NCBI RefSeq assembly: GCF_030814695.1
Contig: NZ_JAUSVL010000001.1
Coordinates: forward strand, 2,392,227-2,456,226
Direction: 5' to 3'
Length of the DNA stretch: 64,000 nt
DNA from: Oligosphaera ethanolica
Lineage (GTDB): Bacteria > Verrucomicrobiota > Lentisphaeria > Oligosphaerales > Oligosphaeraceae
The notes under the pieces are model-generated. The model made no database searches. It was not told the DNA's origin and saw only the letters and a list, made by a program, of their open reading frames with translations. The translations under genes were made by a program, and so were the position numbers. Numbering within the stretch: position 1 is the first letter of the stretch; the number at the start of each line of letters is the position of its first letter. Of the stretch, positions 1 through 7,538 are shown in pieces.

Positions 1-1139
1 GTGTAGGGGCGGGCGTACTGCGGCTCAGTGGAGTGCAGAACGTCCTTGCGCAACGTGTTGGCTATCCAACGCTCAAGCTTGAGAATCAACATCTTGCGGC
101 GCAAACGCCCCTGCATATCGCGGTTGAGAATGCTCGGAATGGTGTTGGTCGTGATGATGTCGTCGATGGCCGGATTGTCCAGGTTCTCTTTCACTTCGGG
201 GGACGAATTGAAGTGCGTGACCACAAAGACCACCCGCCGCGCCTGGGCTTCTTTCAGGCGCTTGCAGCACTCGACAATCGTGTTGCCGGTGCGCACCATG
301 TCGTCAAAGACCACGACTTCCCGGCCGGCGATGTCTTCAAGGCGCGTCGGACTGTCTTCATGGGCCCTGATTTCGACTTTGCGCTCGCCGCTGCGCACTT
401 TGTCCATGATCAACAACGAAGGCTTGGGCGAGCCCAGGAGGGATTTGGACGACTCGTCCATGTATTGGAATACTTCTTCGGTGAAGGGCGTCGCGCCACG
501 GTCGGGCGCGCAGAGAACAAAGCCCCGGCCATCCGGGTACATATTGGCCTCATGGTCAACCAGATAACTGGCGTACAGCTCAGAGGGAGTGAGGTTGAAA
601 AAGTGGCCATTGAAGCTGCGCTTGAAAAGATCCTGCACCGATACTGAGTGGTTGTGCACGGTCAGCACGACATCGACACCGCTGCTGCGCAGCAAGTCGG
701 CATACAGATTGGCCGAAAAGGGCTGACCGTCAAATTTCTTATAGTCGTGCACATTGCGCGTAAAAGTGACATTGCCCTGCGTCACGTTGGGGCCGCGATC
801 CTGGGCGCTGTAGAAGAGATCAGGCTCCACCAGTACCACCCGATCCGCCCCATTGTCTTTCGCCGCCCGCGACACCAGAAAGGTCCGCATCGCCCGCGCA
901 TTCCGCGTCAATTCACCACTGCAGGATGACACGATGATCACCGTCTTGCCACGAAGTGACTGGCCGATGTGGTCCAAGTCCTTCTCATCACACAGAAAAC
1001 GCGGGCAAAACTCCGAGTTGGAAAAATTCTTAATGGCAATCAATTCGGAAATTTCGGTGTCCTGACCGAGGTAGTGTGCGACGTCGCTCGCAAGCGGATC
1101 GTCGGAAACAGTACCTACAACGATAAAATCGTCAGTCAT
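1..1139 (-). CDS. prs: Ribose-phosphate pyrophosphokinase (PRPP synthetase), C-terminus cut by window edge
   Basis: Makes PRPP from ribose 5-phosphate and ATP for nucleotide, histidine and tryptophan synthesis in the cytosol. Translating the minus strand gives MTDDFIVVGTVSDDPLASD, then a FSNSEFCPRF segment where the family has its FSDGE-type loop, VDVVLTVHNHS where it has the catalytic VDLH-type region, and VVFDDMVRTGNTIVECC, the PRPP-binding loop near residue 260. The frame stays open to base 1, so the end is missing. At 379 or more residues it is longer than the usual 310-320 of bacterial Prs. An in-frame ATG lies at 1145, but AAAGGG is only one base from it and seven bases from the ATG at 1139, so 1139 is preferred. 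A sigma70-type promoter lies upstream. Family assignment is firm; the reason for the extra length is not visible. Confidence 0.88.
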   Translation of the reverse strand, partial: MTDDFIVVGTVSDDPLASDVAHYLGQDTEISELIAIKNFSNSEFCPRFLCDEKDLDHIGQSLRGKTVIIVSSCSGELTRNARAMRTFLVSRAAKDNGADRVVLVEPDLFYSAQDRGPNVTQGNVTFTRNVHDYKKFDGQPFSANLYADLLRSSGVDVVLTVHNHSVSVQDLFKRSFNGHFFNLTPSELYASYLVDHEANMYPDGRGFVLCAPDRGATPFTEEVFQYMDESSKSLLGSPKPSLLIMDKVRSGERKVEIRAHEDSPTRLEDIAGREVVVFDDMVRTGNTIVECCKRLKEAQARRVVFVVTHFNSSPEVKENLDNPAIDDIITTNTIPSILNRDMQGRLRRKMLILKLERWIANTLRKDVLHSTEPQYARPY

Positions 1140-1219
1140 TTTCATGCCCTTTCTGCAGGCGACGCCATGCAGTAAGAAAAGTTGAGCCGCGGTGGTGATG
1201 GTGCCGCCGCGGCGTTGGG

Positions 1220-1249
1220 ATTATGACATCATCTACTATAACTTGACAA
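1220..1249 (-). promoter_or_regulatory. Candidate sigma70-type promoter of prs
   Basis: On the minus strand TTGTCA (1249-1244) and CATAAT (1225-1220) are separated by 18 bases and point at the prs start about 80 bases downstream. Only the motif match supports it. Confidence 0.45.
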
Positions 1250-1436
1250 AGACCTGACAGCAAACGGGGGGGAACCCAAGGCCACGCCCCGATTTCCCAC
1301 AAGACAGGATATGAAGTGCGACAGGCGGAATGGGGGGCTTTTCGCGTTTGCTGCTATGTCGCATGTCTTGTTTCAGACGGCCCTCGACTGTTCTCGACGG
1401 CTAGTGACGGCAATCGGGTGATGGCTTGATAACTGT

Positions 1437-1522
1437 CGTGCCTCTATGAGGCACTGTCTGGTGAGGCTGTCTTCCCCAGGCTGAAACCTGGGGTTATAAA
1501 GCATGGTTAAGCGCCTATGGCG
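1437..1522 (-). repeat. Interspersed repeat family A, copy 1
   Basis: Two short hairpins in fixed order: GTGCCTCTATGAGGCAC and CCCCAGGCTGAAACCTGGGG, followed by AAGCATGGTTAAGCGCC. The same block recurs in the other orientation at 13248-13342 and 28562-28656, with covarying changes inside the hairpins. It lies in the 830-base gap between prs and the pseudopilin gene. The rest of that gap holds satellite DNA (1561-1652) and otherwise nothing recognised. Confidence 0.7.
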
Positions 1523-1560
1523 AAGTAAGATCCGACGATAGTCGCTTGCTCTCGGCTGAC

Positions 1561-1652
1561 TAATCCGACTGATCCGACTGATCCGACTGATCCGACTGAT
1601 CAAGTCGACGAGCCGTCCGATCCGTCCGATCGGTCCGATCCGTCCGCGATAA
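1561..1652. repeat. Satellite family F, copy 1
   Basis: Tandem TCCGACTGA 9-mers pass into TCCGTCCGATCGG-type units. Related GATCSGTC-like satellites occur at 15343-15706 and 22171-22203. The open frames crossing it encode only Ser-Asp-Gln or Ile-Ser-Arg repeats and are not credible genes. Confidence 0.75.
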
Positions 1653-1971
1653 AAGACAGTTGATCCGACTCACCGAACTGCAAGGCAGCCCATTGGTCCC
1701 ATTGGTCCCATTTGTCCTCATGGTCGTTCCCGGCGCCTTCGTCTGGTCACTCCTCGCCGTTGACCCATTTTCAATATTAATCATATTTTTCCACAACAAT
1801 AACTTCTTTGCAACGACATTTACAGGCTTGGCGGTCGTTTTTTGCTTGTTTCCGCTAGCAAAAATATGTAAATTAATGACAACGCGGTAAAAGTGTGTCT
1901 ATGATTAATAAGTGCAATGCCCTTGCCGCCGGCATAGTTTGTGGCGATACCAAGCGTATGGAGGTTCCGTG

Positions 1972-2661
1972 ATGAAACGTAGCAAGTCATTTACTTTGAT
2001 TGAATTGTTGGTAGTGATAGCGATCATAGCGATTTTGGCGGCGATGTTGTTGCCGGCTTTGTCGAAGGCCCGTGAGAAGGCCCGGGCGATCTCCTGCACA
2101 TCGAACCAGAAGCAGATTGGCCTGGCGATGACGATGTACGTTGACGATCTCAATGGCCAGTATCCCAATTCGTATTATTTCATCAGTGAGACCATTAACG
2201 GCACCTTGTACAGCGGCCGGACGTCCTGGCGTTATGGCATGAAGACCTACTCTGGCGACAAGAAAAGCCTGATATGCCCGTCGGATTCCCGTAACAAGAC
2301 CGAGCTGGACAGCACGCCGACGACTTTTGTGCCCAGCAGTATTGGCGACAGCAACACGGCGATGCCGGTGTCCTATGCGGCCAACAATGACTTGGTGACG
2401 ACGGGTTCTGGTTGCACGACGAGTACCGTGATTCGCCCGTCGGAAGTGGCCTTCATGGTTGAGAACTCCTACAGCGGCACCACGGTTGGCAATATGTCCT
2501 TGAATATGGGCACGGACGAGGGCACGATCAAATCCAAGATGGGCACGCCTCGTCATAACGGCGGCGGTAACATTCTCTTCTGCGATGGCCATGTCGCCTT
2601 CATGAAGTTGGAACAGGTGCTGAGCAGTCGCGTGAAACTGCTGGTCGATGTCAAGAAATAG
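1972..2661 (+). CDS. Type II secretion pseudopilin-like protein with H-X9-DG C-terminal motif
   Basis: Small secreted or surface protein processed by prepilin peptidase. It opens with [18 protein letters not shown]: a short basic leader, the SFTLIELL cleavage and N-methylation site with Glu at +5, and a hydrophobic helix to about residue 30. Near the C-terminus His, nine residues, then Asp-Gly ([16 protein letters not shown]) is the H-X9-DG signature of the large pseudopilin families of Lentisphaerota and Planctomycetota. The start at 1972 is set by GGAGGT six bases upstream; an upstream in-frame extension lacks a ribosome site. 229 aa. It stands alone, without secretion genes nearby, and is followed by a strong terminator. 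Known family; the specific role is unknown. Confidence 0.88.
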   Translation: MKRSKSFTLIELLVVIAIIAILAAMLLPALSKAREKARAISCTSNQKQIGLAMTMYVDDLNGQYPNSYYFISETINGTLYSGRTSWRYGMKTYSGDKKSLICPSDSRNKTELDSTPTTFVPSSIGDSNTAMPVSYAANNDLVTTGSGCTTSTVIRPSEVAFMVENSYSGTTVGNMSLNMGTDEGTIKSKMGTPRHNGGGNILFCDGHVAFMKLEQVLSSRVKLLVDVKK

Positions 2662-2729
2662 GCGATAGTACTAGCACGACGGGCTGCCTCACTTTTCGGT
2701 TGCCGGTCCTTTTTGACGTGTCGCGAATA

Positions 2730-2764
2730 CCCCCGGGCAGTTTTCTGTACCGGGGGGCTTTTTT
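2730..2764 (+). terminator. Rho-independent terminator after pseudopilin gene
   Basis: CCCCCGG (2730-2736) pairs with CCGGGGG (2750-2756) around a 13-base loop and is followed by a T-tract at 2759-2764. It lies about 70 bases after the stop codon. Confidence 0.85.
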
Positions 2765-2840
2765 CAACGAGGGTTTCGCCAGGTAGGCAAGTCAATTTTG
2801 CCATGGCCTAGCATGAAAAATGCATTACAGAGAAAACGCT

Positions 2841-3857
2841 ATGAAAAGCCACCGCATTGCCTTTGTCGCGCCGGGGATCGCCGCGTTGGAAGAGCATGAG
2901 CTGCAGACAGCGCTGCCGCCTGGGCACGCCCTGCTCAAGACCGACTGCACGCTGATCAGCACCGGCACCGAACGCGCCAATCTCATGGGCGAGGACAATC
3001 TCGGCGCCCCCGGGGCAGCGCGCTTCCCGCGCTACCTGGGCTACAGCGCCGTCGCCAAGGTCATGGCCCTGGCGGCCGACGTGCGCGAGCTGCAGGTCGG
3101 CGACCGCGTCGCCGTGTACCACTGCCAGCATGCGCAATACTTGGTCAAGCATTGCCAGGACCTAGTGCGCATTGAGGACGACGCCCTGCCGTCGGCGGAG
3201 GCCGTCTTCTGCATTGTCGCGGCCATGGGGCTGCAGGGCCTGCGCAAAGTGCGCCTGGAGCTGGGCGAATCATGCCTCGTTATGGGCCAGGGCCTCCTCG
3301 GCATTTTCGCGCTGCAGTGCGCGCGGCTGTCCGGGGCCCTGCCGCTCATGGCGATGGACTTCGTCGCCGAACGCCGGACGCGCGCCTGCGAGCTGGGGGC
3401 GGACGCGGCTTGGTCGCCCGACGACCCGGCGCTCGCTGAAGCCGTCCGGCAGCTCACCGGAGGCCGCGGCATTAACACCGTGATTGAAGTGACCGGCTCG
3501 CCGGCTGCAGTCAAACAAGGCCTGAAACTCATGGCGCCGCAGGGCCGCATTGCTCTGGTAGGCTGTTCGCGGACGCCGACTGAGCAGATCGATTTTTACA
3601 ACGATGTGCACCGGCCGGGCATTGTCATCATCGGCGCCCATAATTTTGTGCGGCCGAAGAACGAGTCCCATCCGGGCTACTGGACGATGCGTGACGATAT
3701 GCGCATGCTGCTGAAGTTCTTTGCCGCCGGCCGGATACAAGTGCGGCCGTTGCTGCGGGAGCAAGTCAGTCCCCACGACGCCCCGGCCGTCTTTACCCGC
3801 CTGGCACAAAATGACCCGACGGTGATGGGCACCGTCTTTGATTGGAATCGCTGTTGA
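2841..3857 (+). CDS. Medium-chain dehydrogenase/reductase (zinc-type alcohol dehydrogenase superfamily)
   Basis: NAD(P)-dependent oxidoreductase, 338 aa, of the MDR superfamily (COG1063-like). The N-terminal GroES-like half carries STGTERANLMG, GDRVAVY and CQHAQY. The Rossmann half carries ESCLVMGQGLLGIFALQCARLSGA and ends its core with GRIALVGCS. The usual catalytic Cys-Asp-His zinc triad and the four-Cys structural zinc lobe are not evident, so it resembles the zinc-poor branch that acts on sugars or polyketide-type alcohols. Start 2841 is preferred over 2820 because AGAGAA lies six bases before it. It stands alone between a terminator and an R1 repeat. The substrate cannot be told. Confidence 0.75.
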   Translation: MKSHRIAFVAPGIAALEEHELQTALPPGHALLKTDCTLISTGTERANLMGEDNLGAPGAARFPRYLGYSAVAKVMALAADVRELQVGDRVAVYHCQHAQYLVKHCQDLVRIEDDALPSAEAVFCIVAAMGLQGLRKVRLELGESCLVMGQGLLGIFALQCARLSGALPLMAMDFVAERRTRACELGADAAWSPDDPALAEAVRQLTGGRGINTVIEVTGSPAAVKQGLKLMAPQGRIALVGCSRTPTEQIDFYNDVHRPGIVIIGAHNFVRPKNESHPGYWTMRDDMRMLLKFFAAGRIQVRPLLREQVSPHDAPAVFTRLAQNDPTVMGTVFDWNRC

Positions 3858-4090
3858 TGGGGCGGCCCAAAAGACCTGCGACGAAGGGTAACAGCGTAAC
3901 ATTGCAGCAGCTATCAATGAGTTCCATTGCCTCTTTGGCCCCGGTCAGCTTCGCCGACCGGGGCCAAAGAGGCCGAGGAACACGGCTTAGGTTGGCGTCT
4001 TACCCAGGGCGGCGCGCACTTTCAGCGCTGCTTGCCCTGGGCTATCTTAGGGCGCGCTTTCAGCGCTTCTGCCGCTTCGCGGCGATACAA
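3858..4090 (+). repeat. Repeat family R1, copy a
   Basis: Begins GGGGCGGCCCAAAAGACCTG (shared with the copy at 30617). It contains three palindromes: a long hairpin with arms CTTTGGCCCCGGTC and GACCGGGGCCAAAG bounded by GTTCC and GGAAC; CCCAGGGC paired with GCCCTGGG; and a GCGCTTTCAGCGC/GAAGCGG region. The same order recurs at 7190, 13432 (reversed), 30617, 39578 and three times after 44500. Bases 4091-4254 hold nothing I recognise. Confidence 0.8.
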
Positions 4091-4254
4091 AGCGGCGATG
4101 ACATAAGGCTGTTTGGTTGAAACAACAAGCGCCAGGAAAATCGTTAAGCTATAAGCATTGGGCCCTTAGCCCCGTGCGTCTCAGCGCAATAGAACCTCGC
4201 CTCGCCCCGCTGGTTGTCTGCGTGGCGCTGCCCGAAATGAAATAGTTGACACCG

Positions 4255-5559
4255 ATGCCCAAATACGAATCATTGCCAAGCACTTCTCTGCGATCAACCT
4301 TCATGCATCGGTATCACCTGCGGGTCGTACTCATCATTCTGGCGACGGGGCTGTATTTTCTGGCGAATATCCAGCGCGTGGCAATTCCCGGGGCCATCTT
4401 CAGCATTCTGCAGCAGGACCTCGGGGCATCGGCGCCGGCGATCACCGCGCTGGGATCGTCTTTCATGTACATCTACGCTTGTTGCCAGCTGATCGCCGGC
4501 GTGCTGGTCGGTCGCTATGGCGGCATCCGCGTTATGCTGGTCGGCGCGCTGTTTTTCTGCCTGGGGTCCTTTATTTTTCCCTACTCATCGAGCATGCCGT
4601 GGCTGTATTTCAGCCGGGCGCTGGCCGGGCTCGGCGCCAGCTCGCTGTATCTCAGCCTAGTCAAGGAAATCAAACACAGCAGCAGCGACAAGAATTTTTC
4701 CATTCTGCTGTCCTTCATGGTCCTGTCGGGATTTTGCGGCGGCATTGTCGCCAACGCGCCCTTTGTGGCTTGCGTGGAGATGATCGGCTGGCGTCGCCTG
4801 ATGCTGGTGATTGCGCTGCTATCCATGGCGTTGTATGCGCTGTTTGCGCTCTGCAGTCGCGGCGTGCGCAAGCCGCCGGTGCGGCCGGAATCGCGTTTCA
4901 ACCTGGCCGATTTCATCGGTGTATTTCGTGGGCGGCATAATCTGCACGTTTGCACCTTCAGCGGCGTCAACTTTGGCATGTACTACGTCATTCAGACAGT
5001 CATCGGCAAGAAATTCATTGAGGACTACTGCGGCATCAGCTCGAACCATGCCGCGCTGATTTTTTCACTGATGGCCATCCTGTCGGCGTTGTCGGGCCTA
5101 ACCTTTGCGACCCTGAGCCGCATGCTGGGCAACCGCCGCTGTCTGTTTTTGCGCATTGCCGGCGTGATGGGCATCATCGACTTCTCAATCATCGTGCTGC
5201 ACTTGGTCATGGACTGGCGTTCGCCATACCTGGTGGTGTTTTTCTGTCTCCTGGCGCTGACGGCCAGCACCGCGGCCATCACCGTGCCGCTCATGCACGA
5301 AACCAACGACCCGGACAAGGCCGGCAGCGCCGTCAGCATCATGAATTTTGCCACCTTCATCTCCGTGGCCATCCTGGGCAACGCCGTGGGCTACTTGATG
5401 AATCTCTATGCGCCGCTGCGTGACGCGTCGGGCGTGCTGGTGTACAGCCGCGCATCTTACCTGGCAGTGTTCCTCGCCCTCCTGGCACTGTCCTTCTTCT
5501 CAGCTTACAGCTCGTGGCGCCTGCAGGAGACCATGGGCAAACGCCGAATAGTCCAGTGA
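4255..5559 (+). CDS. Major facilitator superfamily transporter
   Basis: Inner-membrane secondary transporter of about 434 aa with roughly twelve hydrophobic segments in two halves. The first helix is VVLIILATGLYFLANIQ. The loop after helix 2 reads GVLVGRYGGIRVMLVG, matching the MFS G-x-L-x-D-R-x-G-R-R/K motif in degenerate form, and ALAGLGASSLYLSLVKE fits the helix-4 region. An ATG at 4303 is an alternative start; neither has a clear ribosome site, and a TTG at 4246 is less likely. No neighbour points to a substrate. Family is secure; substrate unknown. Confidence 0.82.
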   Translation: MPKYESLPSTSLRSTFMHRYHLRVVLIILATGLYFLANIQRVAIPGAIFSILQQDLGASAPAITALGSSFMYIYACCQLIAGVLVGRYGGIRVMLVGALFFCLGSFIFPYSSSMPWLYFSRALAGLGASSLYLSLVKEIKHSSSDKNFSILLSFMVLSGFCGGIVANAPFVACVEMIGWRRLMLVIALLSMALYALFALCSRGVRKPPVRPESRFNLADFIGVFRGRHNLHVCTFSGVNFGMYYVIQTVIGKKFIEDYCGISSNHAALIFSLMAILSALSGLTFATLSRMLGNRRCLFLRIAGVMGIIDFSIIVLHLVMDWRSPYLVVFFCLLALTASTAAITVPLMHETNDPDKAGSAVSIMNFATFISVAILGNAVGYLMNLYAPLRDASGVLVYSRASYLAVFLALLALSFFSAYSSWRLQETMGKRRIVQ

Positions 5560-5715
5560 GCGCCACAAATACTGCGGATTTTCGGCGGGCGTTTGGGGTC
5601 GAGACTGCCGGCGGTTATCTTATGGCTGCGCCGCTCACGGCGCGGGCTGAGAATGAGAGGGCAATTGAGGCGCCATCGCGCACCACGCCGTTTATTACTG
5701 GCACGGAGGACCATC

Positions 5716-5886
5716 ATGAACAATCAAGACATGATTATTCGCATTCTTTTGGCAATCATCTTCCCGCCCTTGGCGGTCTATGACAAAGGTTGCGGGACTA
5801 TCCTGCTGATCCTACTGTTGACTTGTCTGGGATGGTTGCCGGGCACGATTGTGGCCCTGCTGATCTGCCTAAAGAAGAAAAGCTGA
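5716..5886 (+). CDS. Small YqaE/Pmp3-family membrane protein
   Basis: A 56-residue double-spanning peptide. RILLAIIFPPLAVYDKGCG followed by LTCLGWLPGTIVALLI matches the Pmp3/UPF0057 pattern, in which FPPLAV and GWxPG are the conserved parts. Homologues affect membrane potential and salt or cold tolerance in yeast and plants; bacterial roles are poorly known. GGAGGA ends five bases before the ATG, which fixes the start. It precedes the phosphoesterase gene by 65 bases, so co-transcription is possible. Confidence 0.8.
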   Translation: MNNQDMIIRILLAIIFPPLAVYDKGCGTILLILLLTCLGWLPGTIVALLICLKKKS

Positions 5887-5951
5887 ACACAAGCACGGCG
5901 CCGATCACCACGATACCAACCGTGTTCCCCGTCACTATGATCAGGAGTACC

Positions 5952-7052
5952 ATGCCGATATCTCGACTTATGCGCATCGCTATCGCCCTCGTCGCTACCG
6001 CCGCGTTGTTGCGCGGACAGATTGACACGGAAAATGCCGACCCGCTGCGCAATATCTTCGAGATGGCTCGGCAGTTCGAGATACCGGTGATGACGCAGCC
6101 TGACTGGGCCCGGCGGGAAGACGCGCCGCGCTTCCGCATGGCGTGGATCACCGACCTCCATATCACCAACGTCACCAGCCGCACCCTGGTCACCGCGGCC
6201 TGTCACGCCATCCGAGACGACATCAAACCGAATTTCACCATCGTTACTGGCGACAACGCGGGCTATTACTGGGACCTCAGCGATGCCGAAAAGAAGGAGC
6301 CCGTCGGCATCCGCCGGCACCGCTGGCTGAAACGGTTTCTGGACAGCGAACTGGCCGTGCCCTACGTCGTCGTTCCCGGCGACAACTGGCCCTGGGATTT
6401 CGAGAAGATCTTCGGCGCGACCCACTACAGCTTTGATTTCGGCGGCTGGCATTTCCACTTCGCCAGCACGGACAACCAGGCCATCGGCGTTGAAGGCTGC
6501 GTGACCTTCTCGCCGGCAAGCTGGGAGTGGATGGAAAGCGACCTGGCCAATGCCGTCGCCAAACCGACGCTCTTCATCAACCACGAGCCACTGTGGCCAC
6601 CGAGCTTCCTCGATGCCCTGCCGGCAACCCAGATGATCGTCCGCAACCCCAATGTCCTGGCAGTCCTCAGCGGACACCTGCACCTCGATCTGGAATTCCA
6701 GCGGGACGGCTGGCGGCAGTTCGTCGCGCCCGCCATCGGCCGCAGCCACCGCGCAGGCTTCAAAGTGGTCAATTTCTACCCCGACGCGCTGATCATCGAG
6801 ACCTACGAATGGCAGGAAAGTAAGCAGGCATTCCTGCCAGCGGCCAAATGGCAACAACAACCCGTGCCGGAAAAATACCGCGACGCCCTCGCCGGGCCCG
6901 CAATCGCCGGCTTCACCCCGGAAAACCGCCGGGAAATGCCCCCCCAGGCAAAATACGTGGACAAGACCCTCGGCCAGCGCGCCAAGGAACTCAACGTCAA
7001 TATGATGACCTTCATCATGAGCTTCGGCGTCGGTAAACTCCTGGGACAGTAA
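5952..7052 (+). CDS. Secreted calcineurin-like metallophosphoesterase
   Basis: Predicted exported phosphoesterase, 366 aa. Start 5952 (MPISRLMRIAIALVATAALL) has AGGAG four to five bases upstream and gives a signal peptide of about 22 residues; an earlier ATG at 5937 is weaker. Metal-ligand motifs are in order: ITDLH (Asp68, His70), VTGDN (Asp101), FINHEP in place of GNHD, and SGHLH near residue 238. The second block is NHE rather than GNHD, as in phospho-diesterase-like members. The substrate could be a nucleotide, phospholipid or phosphosugar; no neighbour settles it. Confidence 0.8.
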   Translation: MPISRLMRIAIALVATAALLRGQIDTENADPLRNIFEMARQFEIPVMTQPDWARREDAPRFRMAWITDLHITNVTSRTLVTAACHAIRDDIKPNFTIVTGDNAGYYWDLSDAEKKEPVGIRRHRWLKRFLDSELAVPYVVVPGDNWPWDFEKIFGATHYSFDFGGWHFHFASTDNQAIGVEGCVTFSPASWEWMESDLANAVAKPTLFINHEPLWPPSFLDALPATQMIVRNPNVLAVLSGHLHLDLEFQRDGWRQFVAPAIGRSHRAGFKVVNFYPDALIIETYEWQESKQAFLPAAKWQQQPVPEKYRDALAGPAIAGFTPENRREMPPQAKYVDKTLGQRAKELNVNMMTFIMSFGVGKLLGQ

Positions 7053-7125
7053 TGAGGGCCCAACGTCCTGGCAGGGCGGACACAGAGGTCCGCCCCGATG
7101 GCATTCGCCGATACTCGATGGCTTT

Positions 7126-7425
7126 GTAACCGGTCACCCATTGAGAACGGACGCCCAGGCATGTCGCCGACGTCAACCCCGGGTAAGTAAGTGAGTTCCA
7201 TTGCCCCTTTTGCCCCAGTCAGCTTCGCCGACTGGGGCAAAAGAGGCCGAGGAACACGGACGTAGTCGCCGTTGTACCCAGGGCGGCGCGCGCCTTCGGC
7301 GCTGCTTGCCCTGGGCTGGTATGTTTCGCGCTTTCAGCGCTTCTGCCGCTTCGCGGCCAGGGAAACGGGCGCGTTTGACTCAGCCAGAAGCTCTGTGGCT
7401 TAATTATCAATGGGTGACCGATTAC
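7126..7425. mobile_element. MITE-like element with ~22-bp terminal inverted repeats carrying an R1 core
   Basis: The left end (7126-7147) begins GTAACCGGTCACCCATTGAG. The right end (7404-7425), read on the minus strand, begins GTAATCGGTCACCCATTGAT. The 22-base arms differ at two positions and enclose exactly 300 bases. Inside (about 7190-7365) is an R1 copy with its three hairpins. No protein is credible. No target duplication is obvious. A second element with the same ends lies at 40922-41180. Confidence 0.65.
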
Positions 7426-7481
7426 AGACCCGGTGTCATTTTGTCCTTTCTGCCCTTGCCTTCCACGCTGCCCGCGTTAGC

Positions 7482-7508
7482 TTATTACGTTTTTGTTTTT
7501 TGTAATAA
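7482..7508 (+). promoter_or_regulatory. Inverted repeat TTATTAC-N13-GTAATAA, candidate operator of the metal operon
   Basis: TTATTAC (7482-7488) and GTAATAA (7502-7508) are perfect inverted arms with centres 20 bases, about two helical turns, apart. They lie 31 bases before the TonB receptor start in an AT-rich stretch unlike the surrounding GC-rich DNA. A Fur/Zur/MntR-type dimer site is plausible from context; the sequence is not an exact match to a standard box known to me. Confidence 0.45.
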
Positions 7509-7538
7509 AATCAGCGGGCATTTTTGGGGACGGACGGC

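Noticed and set aside
28..1175. Several plus-strand open frames of up to 204 codons
   Set aside because: They are shadows of the minus-strand PRPP synthetase, whose frame carries the family motifs and runs off the window edge.
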